From: Williamsia sp. 1138
GTDB taxonomy: Bacteria; Actinomycetota; Actinomycetes; Mycobacteriales; Mycobacteriaceae
Length of the DNA stretch: 64,000 nucleotides
Direction of reading: 5' to 3'
Assembly: GCF_002095435.2 (NCBI RefSeq)
Contig: NZ_MJEJ02000053.1
Location: forward strand, 186,001-250,000
Part shown: positions 29,027 through 37,801 of the stretch, one piece after another
Layout: every line of letters starts with the position of its first letter
How positions within the stretch are numbered: position 1 is the stretch's first letter
Notes under the pieces: generated by a model
What the model was told of the DNA's origin: nothing
The model's input: only the letters and a program-made list of their open reading frames with translations
Databases searched by the model: none
Translations under genes and position numbers: made by a program

Positions 29027-32000
29027 TCAGTTCCACGGTGCGATCGGATTACCTTGCCAACGGGTCGAATCCGGCACCACGTCACCGCGCATGACCAGCG
29101 ACGCCGGGCCGACGGTCGCGCCGGCACCGAGTCCGGCGGCGGGCAGCGCCACACAGTGCGGCCCGAGGGTGGCGCCAGGTCCCAGGACCACCTCGTCGAT
29201 CGCCATCACGCGGTCGTGGAACAGGTGGGTCTGGACCACGCAGCCGCGTTGTACGGTCGCGCCGTCGCCGAGGGTGACGAGGTCGGCCTCAGGGAGCCAA
29301 TAGGTTTCGCACCAGACGCCCTTGCCGATGTGGGCGCCGAGCATCCGCAGCCACAGGTTCAGGATGGGGGTGCCGGTCGCCGCGTTGGCGAACCACGGTG
29401 CCGCGACCGTCTCCACGAACGCGTCCGAGAGCTCGTTGCGCCACACGAAGGAACTCCACAGCGGATGCTCGGTGGCTTCGATCTTCCCGACCACGGCCCA
29501 CTTGGCCGCGGCGGCGATACAGCAGGCGGCGGCCCCGGCAACCAGCAGGACCAGTCCGCTGACCGCAGCAGCGATGAAGTAATTCGAGGACTGGGCGATG
29601 TACTGCAGTCCGATCAGCACGAACAGTCCCAGCCCGAAGGTGATCATCACGGGGATCAGTCGCAATGTCTCCACGAACGCGCGGGCCGCCTTCAGCTTCA
29701 GCGGCGGATCGAAGGTCCGCGACGTATCTGACTGGGCGGCGGCGCGGCGCAGACGTACCGGCGGGCTACCCAGCCAACTCGACCCCGACTTCGCCTTGCT
29801 GGGGGTCGCCGACAGCACAGCCACCAGAGAGTTCTTCGGGACCTTGCGGCCCGGGCCGGTCATCCCCGAGTTGCCGAGGAAGGCGCGCTTGCCGACCTTG
29901 GCCTCATCGATGTGCATCCAGCCACCGCCGAGTTCGTACGACGCGACCATGGTGTCGTCGGCCAGGAACGCGCCGTCGCCGACGGTGGTGAACTTCGGGA
30001 TCACCAGGGCGGTGGAGATCTCGGTGCCCTTGCCGATGTCGGCGCCGAGCAGCCGGAACCACCAGGGCGTCAGCAGCGAGGCGTAGAGCGGGAAGAGGAA
30101 GGTTCGCGCCGCGTCCATCAGCCGTTCGGTGACCCATACCTGCCAGCCGACGCGCGAGCGCACCGGGTGATAGCCCTTCTGCATCCCGATGGACAACAGC
30201 CGCACCAGCACCGCGGTGATGACCGCGAAGACGAGCAGGCTCACCAGGGTTGCGACGGGGAGCAGTGCGACGGATCGCAGTGCGACGGACCGCAATCGGT
30301 CGGCATCGGCGGCCCAGCTGCCGATCACCGCGAGCCCGGCACCGAGGGACAGCAACGGCACCCCGGCGAGCAGGACGGACGAGATCCCGAAGATCGGCAC
30401 CCAGTAGCTGCGTTTCTCCGGCCGGTGATCGGGCCAGGGACGCTGGGCCTTGCCGGTCTTGACGGCGGGTGACCCGGCCCAGAGTTGGCCGCCCTTGATC
30501 TTGCCCATCACGGCGCTGCCCGGCGCGATCTCGGCGTTCGGGCCGATCCGGGTGCCGGGCATGAGAGTGGAGCGGGAGCCGACGCTGGCTCCGGAACCGA
30601 TCTCGATGTCGCCGATGTGGACCACGTCGCCGTCGATCCACCAGCCGGCCAGATCCACCTCGGGTTCCACCGAACAGCCGTCGCCAAGGGTGATCATGCC
30701 GGTGACCGGGGGCAGGGTGTGCATGTCGACGCCGCGGCCGATCTGCGCGCCCAGCGAGCGGGCGAAGTAGATCATCCACGGGGCTCCGGACAGATTCGCG
30801 GCGCCGCTCGCCTCGGTCAGCCGTTCGGCGATCCACAGCCGTAGATGCACCGACCCGCCGCGGGGGTAGTCGCCGGGCTCGACCCCGGCGAGCAACATCC
30901 GGATCCCGGCCGCGGCGGTGACCATCCGGCCGAGCGGAGTGATGAAGACGATGAACGCGGCGACGACGATCCACCAGTTGATCGGCGTGATCCAGGCGGC
31001 GTCGTAGAAGCGCGACAGCACGTTGTTGGCGATCGCCAGCCAGGTGACCCACTGCAGGCCGGTGAGCGTGGTGAGCGGCACCGACAACGCGACCTGCGCG
31101 AGACCGGCCCTGCGTGGGGTCGGTGCGACGATGCGGGGTTCGGTGACTGCACCGGGATTGATGTCGTCGAGCATCTGCGCCAGTGAGCCCAGCCGCGGAT
31201 GGTCATAGAGATCGGCGACGGTCACGGTCGGGAAGCGCTGGCGCAGGATCGTCACCAATTGGGCTGCGGCCAATGAGCCACCGCCCTCGGAGAAGAAGTC
31301 GGCCTTGGTGTCGGTGATCGTGACCCCGAGTACCGAGGTCCAGTGCTGTGCGACCCAGGCCTCGGTGGCTCCGAGATGACTCGTGTCGTCATCTCCTCCG
31401 GAGGACGGCAGCGGCCAGGGCAAGGCGTTGCGGTCGACCTTCCCGGAGGTGCGTGTCGGCAGCTCGTCGACCAATACGAGCCGGGGGATCAGGGCTGCGG
31501 GTAGCTGGTCGGACAGGTGGTCACGAGCCGCGGCGAGGTCGAAGCCGGGATCGGTGGAGACGAGGTAGCCCACCAGTACGGAGTTGCCGGCGGCCGATTT
31601 TCGGACCGCGGCGGCCGCGCCGCCCACTCCGGGCAGGTGCTGCAGGGCGTTGTCGACCTCGCCGAGTTCGATGCGGCGTCCACCGACCTTCACCTGGTCG
31701 TCGGCGCGGCCCATGAACACCAGGCCTTCGACCTCGAACCGCACGAGGTCGCCGCTGCGATAGGCGCGATCCCAGCCCAGGGTGGCCATGGGCGAGTACT
31801 TCTCGGCGTCTTTGGCCGGGTCGAGGTAGCGGGCCAGTCCGACGCCGCCGATGACCAGTTCGCCGACCTCCCCGGGCGCCACCTGTACGCCTTCGGCGTC
31901 GACGACGGCCAGATCCCAGCCGGCGAGCGGCAGCCCGATACGCACGGGCTTGCTGCCGTCGAGAAGCGCGGCGCAGGCGACGACGGTTGCCTCGGTCGGA

Positions 32001-32890
32001 CCGTAGGTGTTCCACACCTCGCGGCCGTCCACCGCGAGCCGTTCGCCGAGCTCGGGCGGGCAGGCTTCGCCGCCGAAGATCAGCAGCCGGACGGCCTCGA
32101 GGGCCTCGGGCGGCCAGAGGGAGGCGAGGGTCGGGACCGTCGAGACCACGGTGATGTCGCGTTGCACCAGCCACGGGCCGAGGTCCATCCCGGACCGCAC
32201 CAGCGACCGCGGGGCGGGGACGAGGCAGGCGCCGTGACGCCAGGCCAGCCACATCTCTTCGCAGGAGGCGTCGAAGGCGACGGACAGCCCGGCCAGCACC
32301 CGGTCACCCGGGCCCAGTGGCTCGTCCTGCAAGAACATCTGCGCTTCGGCGTCGACGAACGCGGCGGCGTTGCGATGGGTGACGGCCACGCCTTTCGGTG
32401 TCCCGGTGGAACCCGAGGTGAAGATGATCCAGGCGTCGTTGTCGATGTCGGGGCGGACGGCATCGCCATCGGTGTCGCTGCGGGTGAGCCCCAGGTCCGA
32501 CGGCCAGGTGAGTCCTTCGGCGCCGAGGATCGCTGCCACCTTCGCCTCCCCGAACACGAGGGTGGCGCGCTCGGGCGGATCGTCGGCGTCGACGGGGACG
32601 TAGGCGGCTCCGGCGGCGAGGGTCGACAGAATGGCCAGGTAGAGCTCGCGGGAGCCCGACGGCATCCGGATCCCGACTCGATCACCGAGGCCGATCCCTC
32701 GACTCCCCAGCCAGACCGCACCCTCATCGACGAGTTCCATCACCTCGGAATAGGTGAGGACGACGTCGCCGTCGTCGATGGCGGGCGCATCGGGATGGGC
32801 TGACGAGGTCTCCGTCAAGATGTCCATCAGGGTCCGTGCGGTCGGCGCCTGCGCAGATCTGTTGAACTGCGCGAGGGTCGGAGCGGTCAC
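29027..32890 (-). CDS. Pls/PosA-type non-ribosomal peptide synthetase (polylysine-synthetase-like)
   Basis: A 1287-residue fused enzyme with the layout of Streptomyces epsilon-poly-L-lysine synthetase. The adenylation domain (about 1-490) has core motifs FTSGSTGTPKG (157-167), NTYGPTE (294-300) and the catalytic Lys484 in TSGKVDRNAL. The carrier domain has the phosphopantetheine serine at about 539 (GGGSL). From about 600 onward there are six hydrophobic helices and three hexapeptide/condensation-like repeats, seen as recurring GDG-type and LGAxIGKG motifs. The pocket residues read DAESIGTVVK, close to a lysine code. It probably makes an amino-acid homopolymer or an isopeptide-linked product at the membrane. 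Confidence 0.88.
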   Translation of the reverse strand: MTAPTLAQFNRSAQAPTARTLMDILTETSSAHPDAPAIDDGDVVLTYSEVMELVDEGAVWLGSRGIGLGDRVGIRMPSGSRELYLAILSTLAAGAAYVPVDADDPPERATLVFGEAKVAAILGAEGLTWPSDLGLTRSDTDGDAVRPDIDNDAWIIFTSGSTGTPKGVAVTHRNAAAFVDAEAQMFLQDEPLGPGDRVLAGLSVAFDASCEEMWLAWRHGACLVPAPRSLVRSGMDLGPWLVQRDITVVSTVPTLASLWPPEALEAVRLLIFGGEACPPELGERLAVDGREVWNTYGPTEATVVACAALLDGSKPVRIGLPLAGWDLAVVDAEGVQVAPGEVGELVIGGVGLARYLDPAKDAEKYSPMATLGWDRAYRSGDLVRFEVEGLVFMGRADDQVKVGGRRIELGEVDNALQHLPGVGGAAAAVRKSAAGNSVLVGYLVSTDPGFDLAAARDHLSDQLPAALIPRLVLVDELPTRTSGKVDRNALPWPLPSSGGDDDTSHLGATEAWVAQHWTSVLGVTITDTKADFFSEGGGSLAAAQLVTILRQRFPTVTVADLYDHPRLGSLAQMLDDINPGAVTEPRIVAPTPRRAGLAQVALSVPLTTLTGLQWVTWLAIANNVLSRFYDAAWITPINWWIVVAAFIVFITPLGRMVTAAAGIRMLLAGVEPGDYPRGGSVHLRLWIAERLTEASGAANLSGAPWMIYFARSLGAQIGRGVDMHTLPPVTGMITLGDGCSVEPEVDLAGWWIDGDVVHIGDIEIGSGASVGSRSTLMPGTRIGPNAEIAPGSAVMGKIKGGQLWAGSPAVKTGKAQRPWPDHRPEKRSYWVPIFGISSVLLAGVPLLSLGAGLAVIGSWAADADRLRSVALRSVALLPVATLVSLLVFAVITAVLVRLLSIGMQKGYHPVRSRVGWQVWVTERLMDAARTFLFPLYASLLTPWWFRLLGADIGKGTEISTALVIPKFTTVGDGAFLADDTMVASYELGGGWMHIDEAKVGKRAFLGNSGMTGPGRKVPKNSLVAVLSATPSKAKSGSSWLGSPPVRLRRAAAQSDTSRTFDPPLKLKAARAFVETLRLIPVMITFGLGLFVLIGLQYIAQSSNYFIAAAVSGLVLLVAGAAACCIAAAAKWAVVGKIEATEHPLWSSFVWRNELSDAFVETVAAPWFANAATGTPILNLWLRMLGAHIGKGVWCETYWLPEADLVTLGDGATVQRGCVVQTHLFHDRVMAIDEVVLGPGATLGPHCVALPAAGLGAGATVGPASLVMRGDVVPDSTRWQGNPIAPWN

Positions 32891-33125
32891 CGAGGTCCTT
32901 CCTTCGTCGTACTTGGTCCGGTCATTGTCTCAGCTGGGCGCGTACCGCGATGCCCACGAGAGGACGCGTCGGGCATTTTCCAGCCATTGCGCTGGCTCAA
33001 CAGCGCAGGTGAGAGCCGTAACTTCACCAACGGTTGGCCTCCCGTTCACGAACACGGAACCGGCGGGCCTTGTCGTTGCAGGCGGCGCGCAGCAGGATGG
33101 AAGTAACCGTGGAAGGGAGTAACAG

Positions 33126-34103
33126 ATGGTTGTGACCAGGCACCGCCACCCGAGCCTTCGCTCGTACCCGGTCTGGCTGGCGTCGCGACTGCTGATCAAA
33201 CCGGCCCTGACGCTGTGGCCGATCGGGGCGCTGGGGCTGCGGCCGCTGTTCCTGATCGACGAGATCTTCGCCCTGGGTCCCAAGGCCAAGGGGATAGTGC
33301 GGGAGCAGATGCAACTGGCTGGGCGGCCGGTGGAACTGTCCTTGCCCGCCGGCCCGAGCAATCGCGATGACGCCACCGCGATCCTGTACCTGCACGGCGG
33401 CGCGATGGTCGTGTGCGGTCTCGCCACGCACCGGGCGGTTGCTTCTCGGTTGTGCCGCGACACCGGGTTGCCGGTGTACTCCGTCGCCTACCGGCAACTG
33501 CCCGAGGCGGGGGTCGGTACCTCGGCGACGGACGCCTATCAGGCCTACCGGGAGCTCATCACCGAGCGCGGTTTCTCTCACGTGGTGGTGGCCGGGGATT
33601 CGGCCGGTGGCTTCCTGTCGGGCAAGGTCATCGAGTTCGCACACCGTGATGGGATGCCAGCTCCCGCGGCATTCATCGGTTACTCGCCGCTGCTCGATCT
33701 CGATCTCGCGGCCAACCCGGACCGAACGAGCAGATCCGACGCGTATCTGCCGATCGGCAAACTGGGCAAACTCCGGCCGCGGTTCGATCAGGGCCCGATC
33801 GCGCTACGCGGCGCCCGCCGTATCGCCGACGTTCCCTCGGAGGCGTTCCCGCCGACGATCCTCGTCACGGCCGAAGACGAGATGCTCGAACCCGACGCGC
33901 TGGAGTTGATCGAGAACCTGGCGGCCGACGGGGTGCAGGCCGAACTGCACAGTTATTCCTGGCAGGTCCACGCGTTCCCGGTGCTCGCGGGCAGGCTGCC
34001 CGACGCACTGCGGGCCATTGCGCGTACAGCCGCATTCGCCAAAGAGGCCGCCGCTGCGGCGCGCGTCGGGCGCGAGAACAGTGAACTAGAAGGAGTGGGT
34101 TGA
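33126..34103 (+). CDS. Alpha/beta hydrolase, hormone-sensitive-lipase type
   Basis: Predicted esterase of 325 residues. The oxyanion motif is LHGGAMVV (about residue 90), the nucleophile elbow is GDSAGG (about 160), the acid lies in VTAEDEMLEPDA and the histidine in QVHAFPV near the end. This is the mycobacterial Lip family, which acts on short- or medium-chain esters. GAAGGGAG precedes the ATG. The stop overlaps a possible TTG start of the acyl-CoA dehydrogenase gene, so the two form an operon. Confidence 0.87.
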   Translation: MVVTRHRHPSLRSYPVWLASRLLIKPALTLWPIGALGLRPLFLIDEIFALGPKAKGIVREQMQLAGRPVELSLPAGPSNRDDATAILYLHGGAMVVCGLATHRAVASRLCRDTGLPVYSVAYRQLPEAGVGTSATDAYQAYRELITERGFSHVVVAGDSAGGFLSGKVIEFAHRDGMPAPAAFIGYSPLLDLDLAANPDRTSRSDAYLPIGKLGKLRPRFDQGPIALRGARRIADVPSEAFPPTILVTAEDEMLEPDALELIENLAADGVQAELHSYSWQVHAFPVLAGRLPDALRAIARTAAFAKEAAAAARVGRENSELEGVG

Positions 34104-34108
34104 TACCG

Positions 34109-35296
34109 ATGACCGACAAGCAAACCTTGGCCGAGCTGTTCGCCACCGACCCGCTCATCACCGACGACGAGCGGGAGATCCGGGACACGGTGGCGGCTTT
34201 CGGTCGATCGAGACTGCGTCCGCACGTGGCCGAGTGGTTCGAGGATGGTTCGCTTCCGGTCCGGGAACTGGCCGCCGAACTCGGTGAGCTGGGGGTGCTG
34301 GGGATGCACCTCGACGGCTACGGCTGCGCCGGGATGTCGGCCACCACCTACGGCCTTGTCTGCACCGAACTCGAGGCCGTCGACAGCGGACTGCGGAGCT
34401 TCGTCTCGGTGCAGGGTTCGCTGGCCATGTTCGCGATCCACGAGTTCGGCTCGGAAGAGCAGAAGCAGCAGTGGCTACCGGATATGGCGGCAGGCAAGGC
34501 GATCGGGTGCTTCGGGCTGACCGAGCCCGACTTCGGGTCGAACCCGGCGGGCATGCGGACCAACGCGAAGCGCGACGGAGATGACTGGGTGCTCAACGGC
34601 ACCAAGATGTGGATCACCAACGGCTCGGTCGCAGATGTCGCGGTGGTGTGGGCGCGCACCGATCTGGGGGAGGGCTCGCGGGGTGTGCGCGGTTTCGTGG
34701 TGCCCACCGATACCCCCGGGTTCAGTGCGCCGGAGATCAAACACAAACTCTCCCTGCGTGCCTCGGTGACCTCGGAACTCGTCCTCGAGGAGGTTCGGCT
34801 ACCCGCGTCGGCGATGCTGCCCGGAGTCGAGGGGCTGCGCGGACCGCTGAGTTGTCTGAACGAGGCCCGTTTCGGCATCGTCTTCGGCTCGGTGGGGGCG
34901 GCGCGCGATTGCCTGGAGACAGCGATCGACTATGCCGGGGAGCGGGATGTCTTCGACAAACCGCTGTCCGGGTATCAGCTCACCCAGGCGAAGCTCGCGG
35001 ATATGGCGCTCGAATGGGGCAAGGGGACGTTGCTCGCCCTGCACCTCGGTCGGCTCAAGGATGCGGGTTCGCTGCGGCCGGAGCAGGTCAGCCTCGGCAA
35101 ACTGAACAACGTCCGCGAGGCGATCAAGATCGCCCGTGAGTGTCGGACGATACTGGGCGCCAACGGCATCACCCTCGAGTACCCCATCATCCGGCATGCC
35201 AACAACCTGGAGTCGGTGCTGACGTACGAGGGCACCTCCGAGATGCACCAGCTGATGATCGGCAAGGCGCTGACGGGTCACGACGCCTTCCGCTGA
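34109..35296 (+). CDS. Acyl-CoA dehydrogenase, glutaryl-CoA dehydrogenase-like
   Basis: FAD-dependent dehydrogenase of 395 residues. CFGLTEPDFGSNPAGMRT and GTKMWITNGSVADVAVVWART are the FAD- and substrate-contacting motifs, and the catalytic glutamate is in YEGTSEMHQLMIGKALTG. The ending T-G-x-x-A-F is like glutaryl-CoA dehydrogenases, which oxidise and decarboxylate glutaryl-CoA from lysine breakdown. ATG 34109 is used; a TTG at 34100 has better spacing from AAGGAG. The gene follows an esterase, so the true substrate could be another short acyl-CoA. Confidence 0.87.
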   Translation: MTDKQTLAELFATDPLITDDEREIRDTVAAFGRSRLRPHVAEWFEDGSLPVRELAAELGELGVLGMHLDGYGCAGMSATTYGLVCTELEAVDSGLRSFVSVQGSLAMFAIHEFGSEEQKQQWLPDMAAGKAIGCFGLTEPDFGSNPAGMRTNAKRDGDDWVLNGTKMWITNGSVADVAVVWARTDLGEGSRGVRGFVVPTDTPGFSAPEIKHKLSLRASVTSELVLEEVRLPASAMLPGVEGLRGPLSCLNEARFGIVFGSVGAARDCLETAIDYAGERDVFDKPLSGYQLTQAKLADMALEWGKGTLLALHLGRLKDAGSLRPEQVSLGKLNNVREAIKIARECRTILGANGITLEYPIIRHANNLESVLTYEGTSEMHQLMIGKALTGHDAFR

Positions 35297-35303
35297 TTCC
35301 GCA

Positions 35304-35370
35304 AACCCACTCGTTCCAAAAGACCCAGGTGCTGCAGCACCTGGGTCTTCCTGGAGTAGCTGGGTGTGTT
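35304..35370. repeat. Intergenic palindromic element, copy A, with perfect 30-bp hairpin core
   Basis: Bases 35320-35334 and 35335-35349 are perfect reverse complements with no loop. The wider element (starting ACCCACTCGTTCC and ending GTGTGTTG) is homologous to 58784-58850. It follows the acyl-CoA dehydrogenase stop and probably ends that transcript, although only a short T stretch is present. Confidence 0.8.
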
Positions 35371-35477
35371 GGTGGGCGCCCTTCGGCTCACGCTGCGTCA
35401 TAACGTTCTCAAGGAGAGGTGCGGCAACTACGTTCGCGGAGAACATATTCGCAGTCCAGTTCTTCGGGAGGTAGGCC

Positions 35478-36446
35478 ATGTCTGCACAGATCGACGTCGT
35501 CAAAATCGGGGGCAATATCGGCGCGCGGGTGGACGGGGTCACGCTCTCGGGCGATCTCGACTCCGCGACGCTGGCAACGATCAACAACGCTCTGCTCGCC
35601 CACAAGGTGATCTTCTTCCGCGGGCAGGATCATCTCGACGACGACGGACAGCTCGCGTTCGCGCGGTCACTCGGGATCCCGACGATCGCCCACCCGACGG
35701 TCACCTCCCGCGGCGACACCATCTTGCCGATCGACTCCGACTACGGGCGCGCGAACAGCTGGCACACCGATGTCACCTTCGTTGACCGGATTCCCAAGGC
35801 GTCGATCCTGCGTGCGGTCACACTGCCGACCTATGGCGGATCCACCACCTGGGCGAACACGGTCGCGGCGTACGAGAATCTGCCGACATCCCTCAAGGCG
35901 CTGACCGAGAACTTGTGGGCGGTCCACACGAACGTGACCGACTACGCCGGAACGGCAGCCGAACTCGTCAATGCCAAGAATGGCCCGGGAGACGTAGCGC
36001 AGCGGAGCTCGACCAATCTCGCGGACGCCTACCGCGCCGAGTTCCAGTCGTCGTATTACGAGACCGAGCACCCCGTGGTCCGGGTCCATCCGGAGACCGG
36101 TGAGCGGGCGTTGCTCCTCGGTAACTTCGTCAAACGCTTCGTCGACCTCGGGAGCGTCGAGTCGGCGGAGCTCTTCAACGTCCTGCAGGCCCGGATCATC
36201 AAGCTGGAGAACACGGTCCGATGGAACTGGGAGTCCGGCGACCTGGCGATCTGGGACAACCGCGCCACGCAGCACTACGCGGTCGCCGACTACGACGACC
36301 AGTACCGCCGACTCAACCGGATCACCCTGGCCGGTGATGTCCCCGTCGGTGTCGACGGTGCGCAGAGCCGAGTCGTCGCCGGCGACGCCTCACATTTCTC
36401 GGACATCGTCGATCCTCGAGCCTCAGATCGCGCCGTCGCGGTCTGA
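35478..36446 (+). CDS. Fe(II)/2-oxoglutarate alkylsulfatase, Rv3406/AtsK-like
   Basis: TauD-family dioxygenase of 322 residues, closely matching M. tuberculosis Rv3406 as I recall it. It would cleave alkyl sulfates (for example 2-ethylhexyl sulfate) to an aldehyde and sulfate, supplying sulfur. The iron ligands are WHTDVTF (His and Asp, about residues 95-97) and the distal histidine in [14 protein letters not shown]; the 2-oxoglutarate arginine is in the [13 protein letters not shown] region. GGGAGG precedes the ATG. A 181-bp upstream gap holds the palindromic element and promoter. Confidence 0.93.
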   Translation: MSAQIDVVKIGGNIGARVDGVTLSGDLDSATLATINNALLAHKVIFFRGQDHLDDDGQLAFARSLGIPTIAHPTVTSRGDTILPIDSDYGRANSWHTDVTFVDRIPKASILRAVTLPTYGGSTTWANTVAAYENLPTSLKALTENLWAVHTNVTDYAGTAAELVNAKNGPGDVAQRSSTNLADAYRAEFQSSYYETEHPVVRVHPETGERALLLGNFVKRFVDLGSVESAELFNVLQARIIKLENTVRWNWESGDLAIWDNRATQHYAVADYDDQYRRLNRITLAGDVPVGVDGAQSRVVAGDASHFSDIVDPRASDRAVAV

Positions 36447-36466
36447 GGGAGCCGCTGCGTCGGACT

Positions 36467-36498
36467 CAATGGAACACTATGGAGATTGTGTTCCTTTG
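36467..36498. promoter_or_regulatory. Inverted repeat operator before DUF2236 gene
   Basis: CAATGGAACAC (36467-36477) and GTGTTCCTTTG (36488-36498) are inverted with one mismatch in 11 bp and a 10-bp spacer. The repeat ends 16 bp before the ATG, a typical repressor position. No regulator gene is adjacent. Confidence 0.6.
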
Positions 36499-36514
36499 CT
36501 GCTACGGTTTCCCT

Positions 36515-37405
36515 ATGACCGACGCAATAGACACGCCGTCTGCAGAACTGGCGGACGATGCCGACCGTCCCGAGCTCGTCGGAGCTCCACTCGGACCGGG
36601 TTCGCTGACCTGGAAGTACTTCGGCGACAGCCGCCTGGGTCTGCTCGGGCCGCGTCCTGCGGTTCTCGAGAACATGCTGCCCGCGCTGGGGCAGGCCGTG
36701 ATGGAGCACTCGGTGTTCTTCGACGATCCGTTCGCCCGGATCAAGCGGTCTCTGCCGGGGATCTACGGCACCGTCTACTCTTCCGAAGGCGATCCGGTGG
36801 GCGCGATGGTTCGTGATTTTCACACGGATATCAAGGGCACGATGCCTGATGGGGAGCGGTATCACGCGTTGAATCCCGAGACGTACTACTGGGCGCACGC
36901 CACGTTCGTCGATGCGTTGCTCACCGGTACCGATCGGATGATCAAGAAGCTGACCGACGCGGAGAAAGAGCAGATCTACGCGGAATCGATCACCTGGTAT
37001 CGCCGCTACGGCGTCAGTGATCGTCCGATGCCGGCTACCTACGCGGACTTCGTCGAGTACTGGGATCGCACCGTCGACGAGGTGCTCATTCCGCACAAGA
37101 CCGCCCGGTACGGGGTCGGATACGTCACAAAGGGTTATCCGCTGCCGCCTGGCATGCACCCGCTGGTGTGGAAGGTGCTCTCCCGTCTGGTGAATCCGTT
37201 CGCGGCCTTCATCACCACCGGCGGGATGCCGGAACGCTCGCGGGAGCAGCTCGACCTGCCGTGGAGTGAGCGCAAAGAGCGCAACTACCGGCGGTTCTGT
37301 GCCGGCGTCCGCGCGATCGATCCGCTCTACCGGCGCCTGCCGGCGAAGGTCCGATACAACAAGTACGCACTGAAGGGATTCGCGCAGGCCGGAGTGCGGC
37401 CCTGA
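36515..37405 (+). CDS. DUF2236 (MpaB/latex-clearing-type) oxygenase
   Basis: Predicted heme b oxygenase-fold protein of 296 residues. The DUF2236 pattern is clear: LPAVLENMLPALG-like N-terminal helix, RDFHTDIKG with the first histidine, and YYWAHATFVDAL with the second. The fold includes rubber oxygenase Lcp and fungal MpaB; the substrate here is unknown. The later half ends with basic residues. ATG 36515 is chosen over one at 36479, which lies inside the operator. It follows the alkylsulfatase gene by 68 bp. Confidence 0.83.
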   Translation: MTDAIDTPSAELADDADRPELVGAPLGPGSLTWKYFGDSRLGLLGPRPAVLENMLPALGQAVMEHSVFFDDPFARIKRSLPGIYGTVYSSEGDPVGAMVRDFHTDIKGTMPDGERYHALNPETYYWAHATFVDALLTGTDRMIKKLTDAEKEQIYAESITWYRRYGVSDRPMPATYADFVEYWDRTVDEVLIPHKTARYGVGYVTKGYPLPPGMHPLVWKVLSRLVNPFAAFITTGGMPERSREQLDLPWSERKERNYRRFCAGVRAIDPLYRRLPAKVRYNKYALKGFAQAGVRP

Positions 37406-37429
37406 GGGGTGGCCGTGTTCACTTGAGGC

Positions 37430-37801
37430 ATGCACGTTCTGAAGAGGCTCGGTTCCAGCCTGACCGTGATCGGCTCGCTGGTGCTGATGATTTGTGTCGC
37501 ATTGTTGTCGGTGAGCTGGGCAAATGACGGTAGGTGGGGCTGGTTCGCGCTCGGGATGGTGATTATCGCCGTCAACATCGCGTTGGTCGCGACCGAACTC
37601 CGGCCCAAGCCCAAGCCTCTGCCCTGGACGATGTCTGAGGTCCGAGAGGTCACCGCCGGCATCGACAACGAGGTCAATGCCATCCGCAAGCTACGTCGCG
37701 CAGACCGGGGTCTGAGCCTGGAGAAGGCCGCGAAGCTGGTGAGTCAGGCTCGTTCGGAAGGCACCGAAGGACCGGGCGAGTCGTCGGACACCGCCCGCTG
37801 A
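37430..37801 (+). CDS. Small two-helix membrane protein, unknown function
   Basis: Protein of 123 residues with two hydrophobic helices (about 8-30 and 37-57) and a basic, helical, cytoplasmic C-terminal half (TMSEVREVTAGIDNEVNAIRKLRRADRGLSLEKAAKLV). I do not recognise the family. It lies 24 bp after the DUF2236 gene on the same strand. Its last 58 bases overlap the end of the convergent ABC exporter gene. Confidence 0.65.
   Translation: MHVLKRLGSSLTVIGSLVLMICVALLSVSWANDGRWGWFALGMVIIAVNIALVATELRPKPKPLPWTMSEVREVTAGIDNEVNAIRKLRRADRGLSLEKAAKLVSQARSEGTEGPGESSDTAR

Noticed and set aside
31517-32803. Plus-strand frame of 428 codons opposite the Pls-type gene
   Set aside because: Compositional shadow of the adenylation domain on the other strand; no motif.
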